A DNA stretch of 64,000 bases. Origin: Psoroptes ovis. Its lineage: Eukaryota > Arthropoda > Arachnida > Sarcoptiformes > Psoroptidae. Below, piece by piece: positions 27,801 through 35,066 of this stretch. A program made the translations under genes and the position numbers. The stretch's first letter is position 1; the number at the start of each line of letters is the position of its first letter. The notes under the pieces were generated by a model. It saw nothing but the letters and a program-made list of their open reading frames with translations, was not told where the DNA came from and did no database searches. Where the stretch lies: positions 220,091 to 284,090 of the forward strand of contig PQWQ01000041.1 in NCBI GenBank assembly GCA_002943765.1. The letters are read 5' to 3'.

Positions 27801-30800
27801 AACTGGAAAAATTTCTTATCAATTACATGTATCAAAAACAAAAGTTCATTTTACATTGATCACAAAAACGAATGATCACAATCCATTGATTGATTCATTG
27901 AAATTGATTAAATATCCCTATGTCATAATAGTAGATCAATCAAGGCATAGCATTCGTATTAATCAAAAAATTGGATTGATAGAATTGGCCTCATATAACT
28001 TTAAACATGATAAAAATTCCAATTTAATATCATATAATGTATTGAATGGTGGCGAAAGTTATCGATCATTCAATGATTATTTTACAATACAACCACAAAC
28101 TGGAGCGATAATTGTGAAACGCTCATTGAATTATAATTATTATGAAGCAATCATCGAAGTGACGCAGCAATCCATCAATAAGGAATCAATTAATACCACA
28201 TCAACATTGTTACAAATTTTTATCGGTGGCATTGATGATCGTAAATTTATTCAATCTATACATCTCGATTTATTAGAAATTTCGGAAAGTCAATCACCTG
28301 GTACTGATATAGTTAATCTTGGCTCATTTATCAATAATCATCAACCAAAATCGCCAATTAATTTCAAAATATTTTATTCTGATATCGATAAATCATATTT
28401 CGAAATACAAGATAGACGTCTAAAATTGCGAAAATCATTAGATTATGAAACACAACCAAGCCAAATACAACTATTGATTTTTGCATATTCTCCATCTGAT
28501 TCGAATCTACATGAAAATTCATATTTGTATAATTTGACCTTACATATTGCAAATGTCGATGATAATTTGCCACAATTCACTCAAAAACATTACATCTCAA
28601 CAATCAATGAAAATGAACCTACTGGCAGTTTCGTTGCACAAGTAAATGCTATTGATATTGATGATGAATCATTGATCTTCAACAAAACAATTGCTCATCG
28701 ACGTTATAGTTATTATATTGTTGATGGTAATGATGACATGGCATTTAGTATTGATAATGAAGGCATTATTCACACTAATATAGTGTTAGATAGAGAAATT
28801 CATGACCGTTATCGTTTAAAAATCATTGCAACTGAAATGAAACAAGATTTTTTCGGTGATTTCTTGGCTGATGAAGCTAGCTATCAACATTTGACACAAT
28901 GTATTGTTGAAATCATTGTCATCGATAAAAACGACAACGTTCCTGTGTTTCCACCATACAAAGAAATATCAGTTAGTGAAGATGCTGAAATCGGTTCAAC
29001 GATTGCCACATGGACAGCAAACGATGTCGATATCCATCCGATTTTAAGTTATGCAAAATTACGAACAATTAATAACGATGATCAACCAAACGTCGAAGAT
29101 AATGATGAGGATTGCTTCGACATTGGTCTTTATACTGGGAAAATTTATCTCAAATGCTCATTAAAATCTTTATCAGACGGAACAACATCTTTGTCTGGAC
29201 AATTAGTTCGTCGTATAAAATTATTGCTACAAGCATCCGATAAAAAGCACACAATTGAAACAGATATTACTGTCAATATTAAAAGAAATTATTCAAAAAT
29301 GGCACCGATATTCCGTGATGGCGGTAATTTTTATCAAAAATTAGACATCGATGATAAACATTCAATGGTGATGTCTGATATTAATATTGAATTATTTCGA
29401 GTGCCAATGATCGAAGATCCAGTAATGAAAAGAAAAATTATATTTTCATTAAATCCAGAAGCAGGTGTTCAAGGCTTTTACATTGATCAAACAAATGGTA
29501 TTATTTATAATAATAGGACGATTCGCTATAAAGAGAATAAATTCATAATGTTGACAGTATTCGCTCGTTATCAAGATGCTGTTACATCATCACAAGCATC
29601 ATTAATATTGAATTTCAATAATAATGTAGAAACATCGTTATCGTCTGCGAATTACAAAAAAGAATCATCATCAACGGTGAATAATTATAATATAGAAATT
29701 GAAAGCTCACAAATTGGTGTATCATTGTTGAGATTACCACGAAAAGCAAATTCAAATTATGTCATAATCAGTGGCAATAGTAATAAAAATTTTATCATAT
29801 TACGTAGTCGTGAAATTGTTCTTATAAATCGCCCATTAACTGATCAATATTTATTGAAAATCAAATCAATCGATAATAAAAAACGATCGAATTCTTCAAT
29901 GATATTGGTGCACATAAAAGTTCGCCCATCAAATACAAAAGATTTGACAATATTCGCAAGTCCATTCAAATCCCAAATATTTGAATTAGAAATAAATGAA
30001 AATGAAAAAATTGGCAGTGAAATTCAAAATTTGAGAATTTCATCATTCAATTTAAGGAAAATGGAAAATAAAGGAGTAAATCGAGCTGATGGTGATGATT
30101 TTTATTACCGTATATTCAGTGGTAATGAACAAAATTTATTCCGTGTGGACCAATTGACCGGTGTATTGATTGTGGATAAAAAGCTTGATTATGAAACTAA
30201 TCCTATTCATCGATTGGGTGTTGTTGCAGAATCTCATCGATCTGGTGCAAATTATTTCACCATCATTAATATCAATCTAATCAATTCGAATGAAAATTGT
30301 CCTGAATTTCCTACAAATCATTTCAAATCATTAATTGAAGAAAATGTTGCAATCGGAACAAAAGTATTACCAATCAAAGCTATTGATGCTGATAATGATC
30401 AATTGAATTATACTGTCATGAAATTAAATGATTGGAATGACAACCCATTCAGATATGATTCTGACAATGGATATATTGTCACCGATGGGAAATTAGATTA
30501 TGAATCGAAAACATCATCAGTATATAAATTCATTGTGAAAGCATCTGATTATAGCGGCAATATATTATATGGTGGCAACAACGATTTGCAATGCAATACA
30601 GCTGAAACGATTGTAGAAATTCAAATAGGATCGATTGATGAACATAGTCCACAATTTGTCAATGAGTCATATGATTTTCATATAACAACGTCAATCAAAC
30701 GTTCTAGAATTAAAATTGGTCAAGTGCTTGCAATCGATTCTGATTCAGGTCCTGATGGAATTGTCGTTTATTCAATAAAAAGTACATCACCACAAACATT

Positions 30801-32400
30801 GACCGAACTGATAAACATTAATTCAACTACAGGAAGTATTACGATGTCTATTATCACTTCCAATATTCCAAAGCAATTTTCTATGATTGTATCAGCTTCA
30901 TCAGGCCGAATGAATTCATTGAATTCTCTCACTGTTGTAAATGTTCGACTAACATTGATTGGTGATGATAATAGTGAAATCGATATGTCTGAAATGATCA
31001 ATAATATAGATGTTGGATTAGCTATTGCAGGAGAACCTATCGCCACACAGAGAGATGCTCCATTGCCTGGATGGATTATATTCTTGATTGTTTTACTTTT
31101 GCTAATTACATTCGTATTAATGGTTAGTGTCATCGTTATTCGTATGCATCAACAACAGCAAGAACAGCAACATTATATTACTAGTAATTTAACCGGTAAT
31201 CATATTGGATCTCTATTTAGAAAAATTGGCCCCGGTTTTGTGGAAAGTGTCGGCGTAACAAGTGGTGATACCAATATCCATTCACCTGCATATTCTGTTG
31301 CGCATTACGGAACGAACGGACCTGTTGCACCTCCATGCTATAATGATGTAACAATATCTACTGCAGCACCGAACAATTCGTGTGCTGGTCGCAGTGTACC
31401 AATTATCGAAGGACATTCGGCTTCATCTGGTCGTGGTTCAGCAGAAGGTGATGCTGATCTTGATGACGTGGATGAGGAAATTCGTATGATTAATGAATCA
31501 AGCAATTATTATGATAACGATGATCCATCCGAAGAGCCCACTACCATTTCAGAGTACTTGGCTCGTTTAGGTGTCACCAATCATTATGAAGAGCCAGAGA
31601 ATGCATCATCTGTTGCCATCGATGATGATGATGTGGAATCGATTACTGTAGTTAGTCATATTAGTAGACTTGAAGCATCTTCTAAGCCTGTGGTGTCCAA
31701 ATTATCGAAAATTCGTGAAACTTCAGTATCAACACACAGCGGTAGCACAATCAACGCTCCATCATTAAGTAATAATTCAGCAGCAAACATTATTAACAAT
31801 TCAAAAGCTTCATCATCAACAGTTCATCATAATGAAGGTGAGCTGACTGGTTCTTACAATTGGGATTATATTCAACAATATCAGCCAAAATATCAACCAT
31901 TATCATCAGTTTTTGCCGAAATTGCGAGATTGAAATCTACTGATGCAATGTCAACAATGGATCATGGAGCTTCAATTTTGAATAGTAAGAATTCAGACAT
32001 TTTATCTCATCAATCTTCGACATCAAATCCTCGAGTCAATCAAGAAATTAATATGATGTATGGTCAACATCATTCATACGATTATAGTGATCACCACCAA
32101 CGACCACAGCAACAGCATCAAAAATTTAATGAAAATTTATATTGTAGTGCTGGAAGTGCTGAATATGGAACCGTTATATCGAATAGTGGAAGCTCCAAAA
32201 ATCGCTCACAAAAATCATCTAATCAACAACAACAACAACAAAAACTGCCACTGACCAATTTTATCGCTAATACATTATCATCAACTTCGTCGTCGTCGTC
32301 ATCATCTTCATCTTCTTCGTCATCTTCATTTTATAATGCGTCTTCGACGACAACAAACAATAATAATAATGGTTCTAAATTTCTTTCAAGATTTCGATAA
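9044..32400 (+). CDS. ds: Protein dachsous, giant 27-repeat cadherin
   Basis: Ten coding exons join in frame through GT-AG introns: 9044-9814, 11707-11833, 11928-12145, 12274-13578, 18455-18878, 20777-20820, 20944-22005, 24557-26748, 26814-27126, 27190-32400 (3,888 aa). From the repeated DxNDNxP-type linkers and their degenerate versions I count 27 cadherin repeats, the number typical of Dachsous. There are no EGF or laminin-G domains. A transmembrane helix lies at residues ~3446-3471 (31069-31146). The ~417-residue tail contains SSGRGSAEG...EEIRMINES, a motif I associate with Dachsous/DCHS tails. Family role: Dachsous binds the protocadherin Fat on neighbouring cells and controls planar cell polarity and Hippo growth signalling. 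Linkers 1-11 are mostly canonical; many later ones are degenerate. Asn/Ser runs interrupt several repeats. A signal peptide starts at Met83 (9290), so the first 82 codons may be untranslated. Fat and Fat-like are excluded by repeat number and domain content. Confidence 0.93.
10063..10123 (+). other. Intronic hairpin, 15-bp perfect stem
   Basis: The left arm 10063-10077 (AAAGACAAGACAAAA) is the exact reverse complement of 10109-10123. Partial extra pairing (ATGT with ACAT) occurs after a 3-nt bulge at the loop side. It lies in intron 1 of dachsous. Whether it has any function is unknown. Confidence 0.7.
11457..11517 (+). repeat. Inverted trinucleotide-repeat hairpin
   Basis: (ATC)7AT at 11457-11479 is followed, after a 15-nt spacer, by its exact reverse complement (ATG)7AT at 11495-11517. 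The 23-bp perfect stem lies about 190 bp upstream of exon 2 of dachsous. Confidence 0.85.
11610..11630. repeat. T21 homopolymer
   Basis: Uninterrupted run of 21 T on the + strand, about 75 bp upstream of the exon 2 acceptor. Confidence 0.9.
11707..11833 (+). CDS. ds: dachsous coding exon 2
   Basis: Acceptor ACACAG; donor GTAAGC at 11834. Encodes the EC1/EC2 linker VNDNAPKFP and the start of EC2 (IELEFPENSKP). Ends in phase 1; joins exon 3 to complete the LDRA motif. Confidence 0.88.
11928..12145 (+). CDS. ds: dachsous coding exon 3 (EC2)
   Basis: Acceptor CGACTAG after a short intron of 94 bp; donor GTAAGT at 12146. Carries most of EC2, including YRIISGNI, LDRE and ASDGGQPPL. Leaves phase 0. 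Confidence 0.88.
12274..13578 (+). CDS. ds: dachsous coding exon 4 (EC2 end to EC5)
   Basis: 435 codons between acceptor AAATAG and donor GTAAGT (13579). It has two full calcium linkers (TDINDNQP, IDINDNQP) and LDxE motifs. Low-complexity Ser and Asn runs (about 12760-12820, 13195-13270, 13495-13530) interrupt otherwise regular repeats; they are likely surface loops. Confidence 0.9.
14928..15819. mobile_element. Non-autonomous hAT-type MITE, 876 bp, with TSDs
   Basis: The element spans 14936-15811 and is flanked by identical 8-bp direct repeats GTTACAAC at 14928-14935 and 15812-15819. They fit the hAT target consensus nTnnnnAn. The ends are inverted repeats: it starts TAGAGCTTTCAATACCGGG and ends with the complement of this. 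Both subterminal zones are packed with ATACCGG/CCGGTATT motifs, as expected for transposase-binding arrays. The interior is AT-rich with no meaningful ORF, so mobilisation would need a transposase in trans. The intact TSD and ends indicate a fairly recent insertion. Superfamily assignment rests on TSD length, consensus and end structure. Confidence 0.88.
18149..18164. repeat. TG dinucleotide microsatellite
   Basis: Eight TG units in intron 4 of dachsous. Confidence 0.85.
18455..18878 (+). CDS. ds: dachsous coding exon 5 (EC6)
   Basis: Acceptor ATTGTAG; begins INDNEPIFD, completing the linker split by intron 4. Ends at ATDQ(G) with donor GTGAAT in phase 1. An Asn/His-rich loop (about 18625-18670) interrupts the repeat. 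Confidence 0.88.
18879..20776 (+). other. ds: dachsous intron 5
   Basis: 1.9-kb phase-1 intron. Holds the 17-bp hairpin at 19796-19844 and AT-rich filler. The open frames at 19153-19591 have no domain and are interpreted as chance. Confidence 0.75.
19796..19844 (+). other. Intronic hairpin, 17-bp perfect stem
   Basis: AAAATGTCAACATCATC (19796-19812) pairs perfectly with 19828-19844 across a 15-nt loop. It lies in dachsous intron 5. It is shorter than a typical miRNA precursor stem but unusual in being perfect and not a simple microsatellite. Confidence 0.75.
20777..20820 (+). CDS. ds: dachsous coding exon 6 (44-nt micro-exon)
   Basis: Acceptor ATATAG, donor GTAAGT at 20821. The 44 nt plus the carried G make 15 codons, GLSTTAMVKIHVID, the last strand of EC6. 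It restores phase 0 and joins SNDNVPIFHP of the next exon. Confidence 0.85.
20944..22005 (+). CDS. ds: dachsous coding exon 7 (EC7-EC9)
   Basis: 354 codons. Contains the linker ILDENDNVPTF, motifs DRKTGEI and DREKH, and a degenerate linker in the QQQSNHNDRNN region after EC7. Donor GTAAGT at 22006. Confidence 0.9.
22006..24556 (+). other. ds: dachsous intron 7
   Basis: 2.55-kb phase-0 intron, T-rich, with T20 at 22808-22827. The open frames at 22333-22572, 23003-23341 and 24047-24316 are not supported as genes. Confidence 0.75.
24557..26748 (+). CDS. ds: dachsous coding exon 8 (EC10-EC14)
   Basis: 2,192 nt, ends phase 2 at donor GTAAAT. Canonical linkers QDMNDNQPIW and LDINDNRPIF occur first. 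The linkers after EC12, EC13 and EC14 lack the DxNDN signature (VDKRSYN, PNEDNNCLP, NSDQSHLGN), so these junctions should bind little or no calcium. Confidence 0.9.
26814..27126 (+). CDS. ds: dachsous coding exon 9 (EC15)
   Basis: Short 65-bp intron before it. Starts NTNDEPPIFVRRSYEKEI and covers one repeat up to LVRVK. Donor GTAAGT at 27127, phase 0. Confidence 0.9.
27190..32400 (+). CDS. ds: dachsous coding exon 10 (EC16-27, TM, cytoplasmic tail)
   Basis: Single 5.2-kb terminal exon of 1,736 codons after a 63-bp intron. Carries about 12 cadherin repeats, the membrane helix WIIFLIVLLLLITFVLMVSV and the whole cytoplasmic tail. The tail has the conserved GRGSAEG...EEIRMIN block near 31430-31500 and a terminal Ser/Asn-rich segment with a long poly-Ser run (about 32275-32330). 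TAA at 32398-32400. Confidence 0.93.
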   Translation, partial: VIDINDNSPYFVQPLSHIKVPENVKPGTIIHTLIAMDPDSINYHYHNRSNNYGLQYRISSGNIGNKFALHEHRGDLSINAQLDREIQPIYNLIVEVSDSVHTSTCNVTIELLDVNDNSPIFEKSDYYAIISDNSFGWVDVITVKAIDSDGDKLLYRIENDSNNLTRYLSMNSETGEISIHSSLIIPIFDQLKSNVFTFEVSAIETGKISYQLHVSKTKVHFTLITKTNDHNPLIDSLKLIKYPYVIIVDQSRHSIRINQKIGLIELASYNFKHDKNSNLISYNVLNGGESYRSFNDYFTIQPQTGAIIVKRSLNYNYYEAIIEVTQQSINKESINTTSTLLQIFIGGIDDRKFIQSIHLDLLEISESQSPGTDIVNLGSFINNHQPKSPINFKIFYSDIDKSYFEIQDRRLKLRKSLDYETQPSQIQLLIFAYSPSDSNLHENSYLYNLTLHIANVDDNLPQFTQKHYISTINENEPTGSFVAQVNAIDIDDESLIFNKTIAHRRYSYYIVDGNDDMAFSIDNEGIIHTNIVLDREIHDRYRLKIIATEMKQDFFGDFLADEASYQHLTQCIVEIIVIDKNDNVPVFPPYKEISVSEDAEIGSTIATWTANDVDIHPILSYAKLRTINNDDQPNVEDNDEDCFDIGLYTGKIYLKCSLKSLSDGTTSLSGQLVRRIKLLLQASDKKHTIETDITVNIKRNYSKMAPIFRDGGNFYQKLDIDDKHSMVMSDINIELFRVPMIEDPVMKRKIIFSLNPEAGVQGFYIDQTNGIIYNNRTIRYKENKFIMLTVFARYQDAVTSSQASLILNFNNNVETSLSSANYKKESSSTVNNYNIEIESSQIGVSLLRLPRKANSNYVIISGNSNKNFIILRSREIVLINRPLTDQYLLKIKSIDNKKRSNSSMILVHIKVRPSNTKDLTIFASPFKSQIFELEINENEKIGSEIQNLRISSFNLRKMENKGVNRADGDDFYYRIFSGNEQNLFRVDQLTGVLIVDKKLDYETNPIHRLGVVAESHRSGANYFTIININLINSNENCPEFPTNHFKSLIEENVAIGTKVLPIKAIDADNDQLNYTVMKLNDWNDNPFRYDSDNGYIVTDGKLDYESKTSSVYKFIVKASDYSGNILYGGNNDLQCNTAETIVEIQIGSIDEHSPQFVNESYDFHITTSIKRSRIKIGQVLAIDSDSGPDGIVVYSIKSTSPQTLTELININSTTGSITMSIITSNIPKQFSMIVSASSGRMNSLNSLTVVNVRLTLIGDDNSEIDMSEMINNIDVGLAIAGEPIATQRDAPLPGWIIFLIVLLLLITFVLMVSVIVIRMHQQQQEQQHYITSNLTGNHIGSLFRKIGPGFVESVGVTSGDTNIHSPAYSVAHYGTNGPVAPPCYNDVTISTAAPNNSCAGRSVPIIEGHSASSGRGSAEGDADLDDVDEEIRMINESSNYYDNDDPSEEPTTISEYLARLGVTNHYEEPENASSVAIDDDDVESITVVSHISRLEASSKPVVSKLSKIRETSVSTHSGSTINAPSLSNNSAANIINNSKASSSTVHHNEGELTGSYNWDYIQQYQPKYQPLSSVFAEIARLKSTDAMSTMDHGASILNSKNSDILSHQSSTSNPRVNQEINMMYGQHHSYDYSDHHQRPQQQHQKFNENLYCSAGSAEYGTVISNSGSSKNRSQKSSNQQQQQQKLPLTNFIANTLSSTSSSSSSSSSSSSSSFYNASSTTTNNNNNGSKFLSRFR

Positions 32401-32709
32401 CGAAAAAAAATGTGATAATTATGATTGAATCATATTTTTTCAAAAAATTTCAAAACAAAATGACCACAATCAATTCGAAATATTTGTAAATAATGAAAAA
32501 TTTTATTTTATAAAAATGATTTTTTTTCATCTGTAAATTAATATGTGTGATATAAAAATAAATATTATAAAATATTTGTAAATTTTCATCAAAATTGAAT
32601 CAATCAATAATCATGTACATTCCATATGTTAATAATAATAAATAAATTTTTATCTTTTTTAAATAAAATATCAAATTAAAAAAATTAAAGGAAATGATAT
32701 TGAATCATT
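32401..32709 (+). other. ds: dachsous 3' UTR with poly(A) signals
   Basis: AT-rich sequence after the stop. AATAAA occurs at 32557-32562 and 32641-32646, giving two plausible 3' ends about 160-250 nt after the stop. Confidence 0.6.
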
Positions 32710-33638
32710 GCTTAATGTGATGGTACAAATTCCGAATACCAATCGCGACGTTGAAATACAATAATTTTAACGGTCGGGTAGTTACTATCACACAACTTGC
32801 ACTTTTTAATATTAATAGCTGCCGCGTACTTTGGTTGATGTTTATTCATTGATTATCTATTAATTACACCTTCAATATAATGTTAAAATGTTGTGGATGT
32901 GATCGTTTGGTTATGAAATCCGAATCTTCGAACCAATGGTGAAACTTTTCTCTTTAATTCGGTGATTAATAATGATTCTTCACTCGGTGGATCGTGGATT
33001 AGCGATGTCACCTGTGCTATCCAATTCTGGTATTCTAATAGCACTTTTAATGGAGTTTCCATCTGTAATGTCGGTATTTTATGCAATGAACTTATTAAGT
33101 GATTCGACATTGCTGTGGGTCAGCCACATGTCTTATCGAGGATTCCCAAAGCCTTATATAAATCGTTAGGACTCGTATTCAGATGCGATAGATGATGTCT
33201 AAAATTTGATGGTAAAGCATCCTTTAATCTTCTTAACTTGTCTATCGGATCCGGAATCATTCTATTATTAATTATCAGTCGATATGCATTAATTTTAAAG
33301 TCTCGATAGTCCATAATGTTGCCGCTGAATGGTCTGCACCATTTGTATTTGATATCATAATGTTGTTGTTATCACTAATATTCGTAATTTGATGGAATCG
33401 ATGGACTTAACTCGTTGATTTCTTCTGTCAAGCATTCGATTTCACACTGAATTTCATTACATTTTCGCTTTAAATCAAAACTTTGTTCGTTGATCTCTTC
33501 GAATGAACCGAAAGCTTGTCGTAACTTTCTAATGTTCATTTTGATCATTTTTACGCTAGTTTCAGTACTCAATTTCTCCATAAGTTGGTTAATATCATTT
33601 TTTAACTTCAGGTATTGGATTATCGATTTAATATTCAT
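32710..33638 (-). pseudogene. Bel/Pao-type retrotransposon gag relic
   Basis: One reading frame on the minus strand (33638 down to ~32710) is recognisable without frameshift but broken by stops. There is a cluster of three at 33369-33377, then TGA at 33120-33122, TAA at 32883-32885 and one near 32856. The order matches Bel/Pao gag: an N-terminal coiled-coil segment, then a DUF1759-like core beginning at a PFSGN motif with LRRLKDALPS, then KIPTLQMETPLKVLLEY...LLITELKRKV. The C-terminal zinc-knuckle-like site starts KKCKLCD, and the later His and Cys appear replaced (NY, KI). No protease, RT or LTR was found adjacent. It is a dead fragment between dachsous and B3GNTL1. Confidence 0.7.
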
Positions 33639-33639
33639 T

Positions 33640-33976
33640 AACCACGAATCTTTTCAATTTATTTAATCATCATCTTCCATCAATAATTGTACGTATTCTT
33701 CCAATGTTTTTTCTGCGTCATCGATATCGTTGTACTTACCATCTAACCATTATCTCTTATCTTATTGCTATCTGTTTGATATTTAAAATAATCATTGAAA
33801 ACATAGACCAATCTACTGACATCTGTTTGAATGGAATTTGATTATTTCCAAAAATTTCTTGAGTATAATTTGATGACTTCATTAAATAGATGGCATAGTT
33901 TACATGCTAAAATGCATAATGTTTACATTTGAAACACGTTATTCACCAAAAAAGTCCTCGGTAAACAAAACATTAA
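33640..33976. other. Intergenic, upstream of B3GNTL1
   Basis: About 340 bp without a coding frame. It must hold the B3GNTL1 promoter; no clear TATA or Inr was identified. Confidence 0.5.
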
Positions 33977-35035
33977 ATGTATGATTTAATCAGTGTAATA
34001 ACATGTGTAAGAAATTCCGAGAAATATTTGCTGGAATGTTTGAATTCAATTTCAAATCAAAATTATGATGGTCCCTTAGAATTATCAATCTATGATGATG
34101 GTTCATCAGACTGTTCATTGAAAATTATTCATTCTTGGTATGATCAATTGAAAAATAAGGAGAATAGAATTCGATTGATAATTGATTCTAACCTGGATAA
34201 AGATAGTCCAAAAGGCGTTGGGGGTGCCAAAAATAATGCCATCAAACAATCAAATGGTAATTATTTATGTTTTTTGGATTCTGATGATATAATGCATCCT
34301 GATAGAATAAGTAAACAATATGAAATGTGTAAACAAAATCCTGATTGTATCGTTGGCTGTAAAGTTGATCGGATTCCGAAGAATTCAACGCAACGTTACA
34401 TGGATTGGGCAAACAATCTAACACCCAATCAATTAAATGAACAAATTTACACATGTTTTGGCCCAACGATATTAATGCCAACATGGTTTTGTTCCAGAAA
34501 ATGTTTCGATAGGATAGGCGCATTCGATGATTCAAATCCTAAAGGGGTGCCTGAAGATTTAATTTTTTTCTATAAACATATCAGTTTGGGTGGAAAAATC
34601 ATTAGGGTTGATGATTATTTACTTACCTATCGTTACCATCAAGAAGCCACAACATTTTCAGTCACTGATGAAGCTATATGGAATGTTCGCTTAGCTGAAT
34701 TACAAAAAAATGTTCTTAGCAATTGGAATGAATTTATGATATGGAATGCAGGTAAAGAAGGCCGACGTTTGTATCGTAGTCTATCACAAGAAAATCGCGA
34801 CAAAGTTGTTGCATTCTGCGATGTTGATACGAAAAAATTAGCGAAAAAATTTTATGTTTATGAGAGCTGTATCAAAGGTATCAAAGAAAAGCCTAAAATA
34901 CCAATCATACATTATTCCGAATTACGGCCTCCAGTTGTCATATGTGTAAAACTAGGCCTTACTAATGGTTCATTTGAACAAAATTTACGCTCATTGAATT
35001 TGTGTGAAACAATCGATTTTGTACATTTTGGATAA
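33977..35035 (+). CDS. B3GNTL1: B3GNTL1-type GT2 family glycosyltransferase
   Basis: Intact single-exon 352-aa protein, close in length to vertebrate B3GNTL1 (about 360 aa). The N-terminal GT-A fold starts at VITCVRNSEKYLLECL. The metal/nucleotide-sugar DxD-type site is LDSDD (101-104), followed by IMHPDR. Further family motifs are GPTILMPTWFCSR, GVPEDLIFFY and YRYH. The distinctive C-terminal half has IWNAGKEGRRLYRSL and VVAFCDVD, ending DFVHFG. No signal peptide or membrane helix is seen, so it is probably cytosolic. The family is annotated as a putative beta-1,3-N-acetylglucosaminyltransferase-like enzyme; its acceptor is not settled. The ATG at 33977 places the nucleotide-binding strand 4 residues in, as expected. 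It is convergent with the sugar transporter, and ATTAAA at 35038 is the likely poly(A) signal. Confidence 0.93.
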   Translation: MYDLISVITCVRNSEKYLLECLNSISNQNYDGPLELSIYDDGSSDCSLKIIHSWYDQLKNKENRIRLIIDSNLDKDSPKGVGGAKNNAIKQSNGNYLCFLDSDDIMHPDRISKQYEMCKQNPDCIVGCKVDRIPKNSTQRYMDWANNLTPNQLNEQIYTCFGPTILMPTWFCSRKCFDRIGAFDDSNPKGVPEDLIFFYKHISLGGKIIRVDDYLLTYRYHQEATTFSVTDEAIWNVRLAELQKNVLSNWNEFMIWNAGKEGRRLYRSLSQENRDKVVAFCDVDTKKLAKKFYVYESCIKGIKEKPKIPIIHYSELRPPVVICVKLGLTNGSFEQNLRSLNLCETIDFVHFG

Positions 35036-35066
35036 AAATTAAAATGTTTATTTCAAAGATACATTG
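35036..35066. terminator. 31-bp convergent gap with both poly(A) signals
   Basis: Only 31 bp separate the stop codons of B3GNTL1 (+) and the transporter (-). ATTAAA on the + strand is at 35038-35043 and AATAAA on the - strand (TTTATT on +) is at 35047-35052. Cleavage 15-30 nt past each signal would put each mRNA end inside the opposite coding region. Confidence 0.65.

Noticed and set aside
30768..31133. 121-codon minus frame within dachsous
   Set aside because: Antisense shadow of the last exon.
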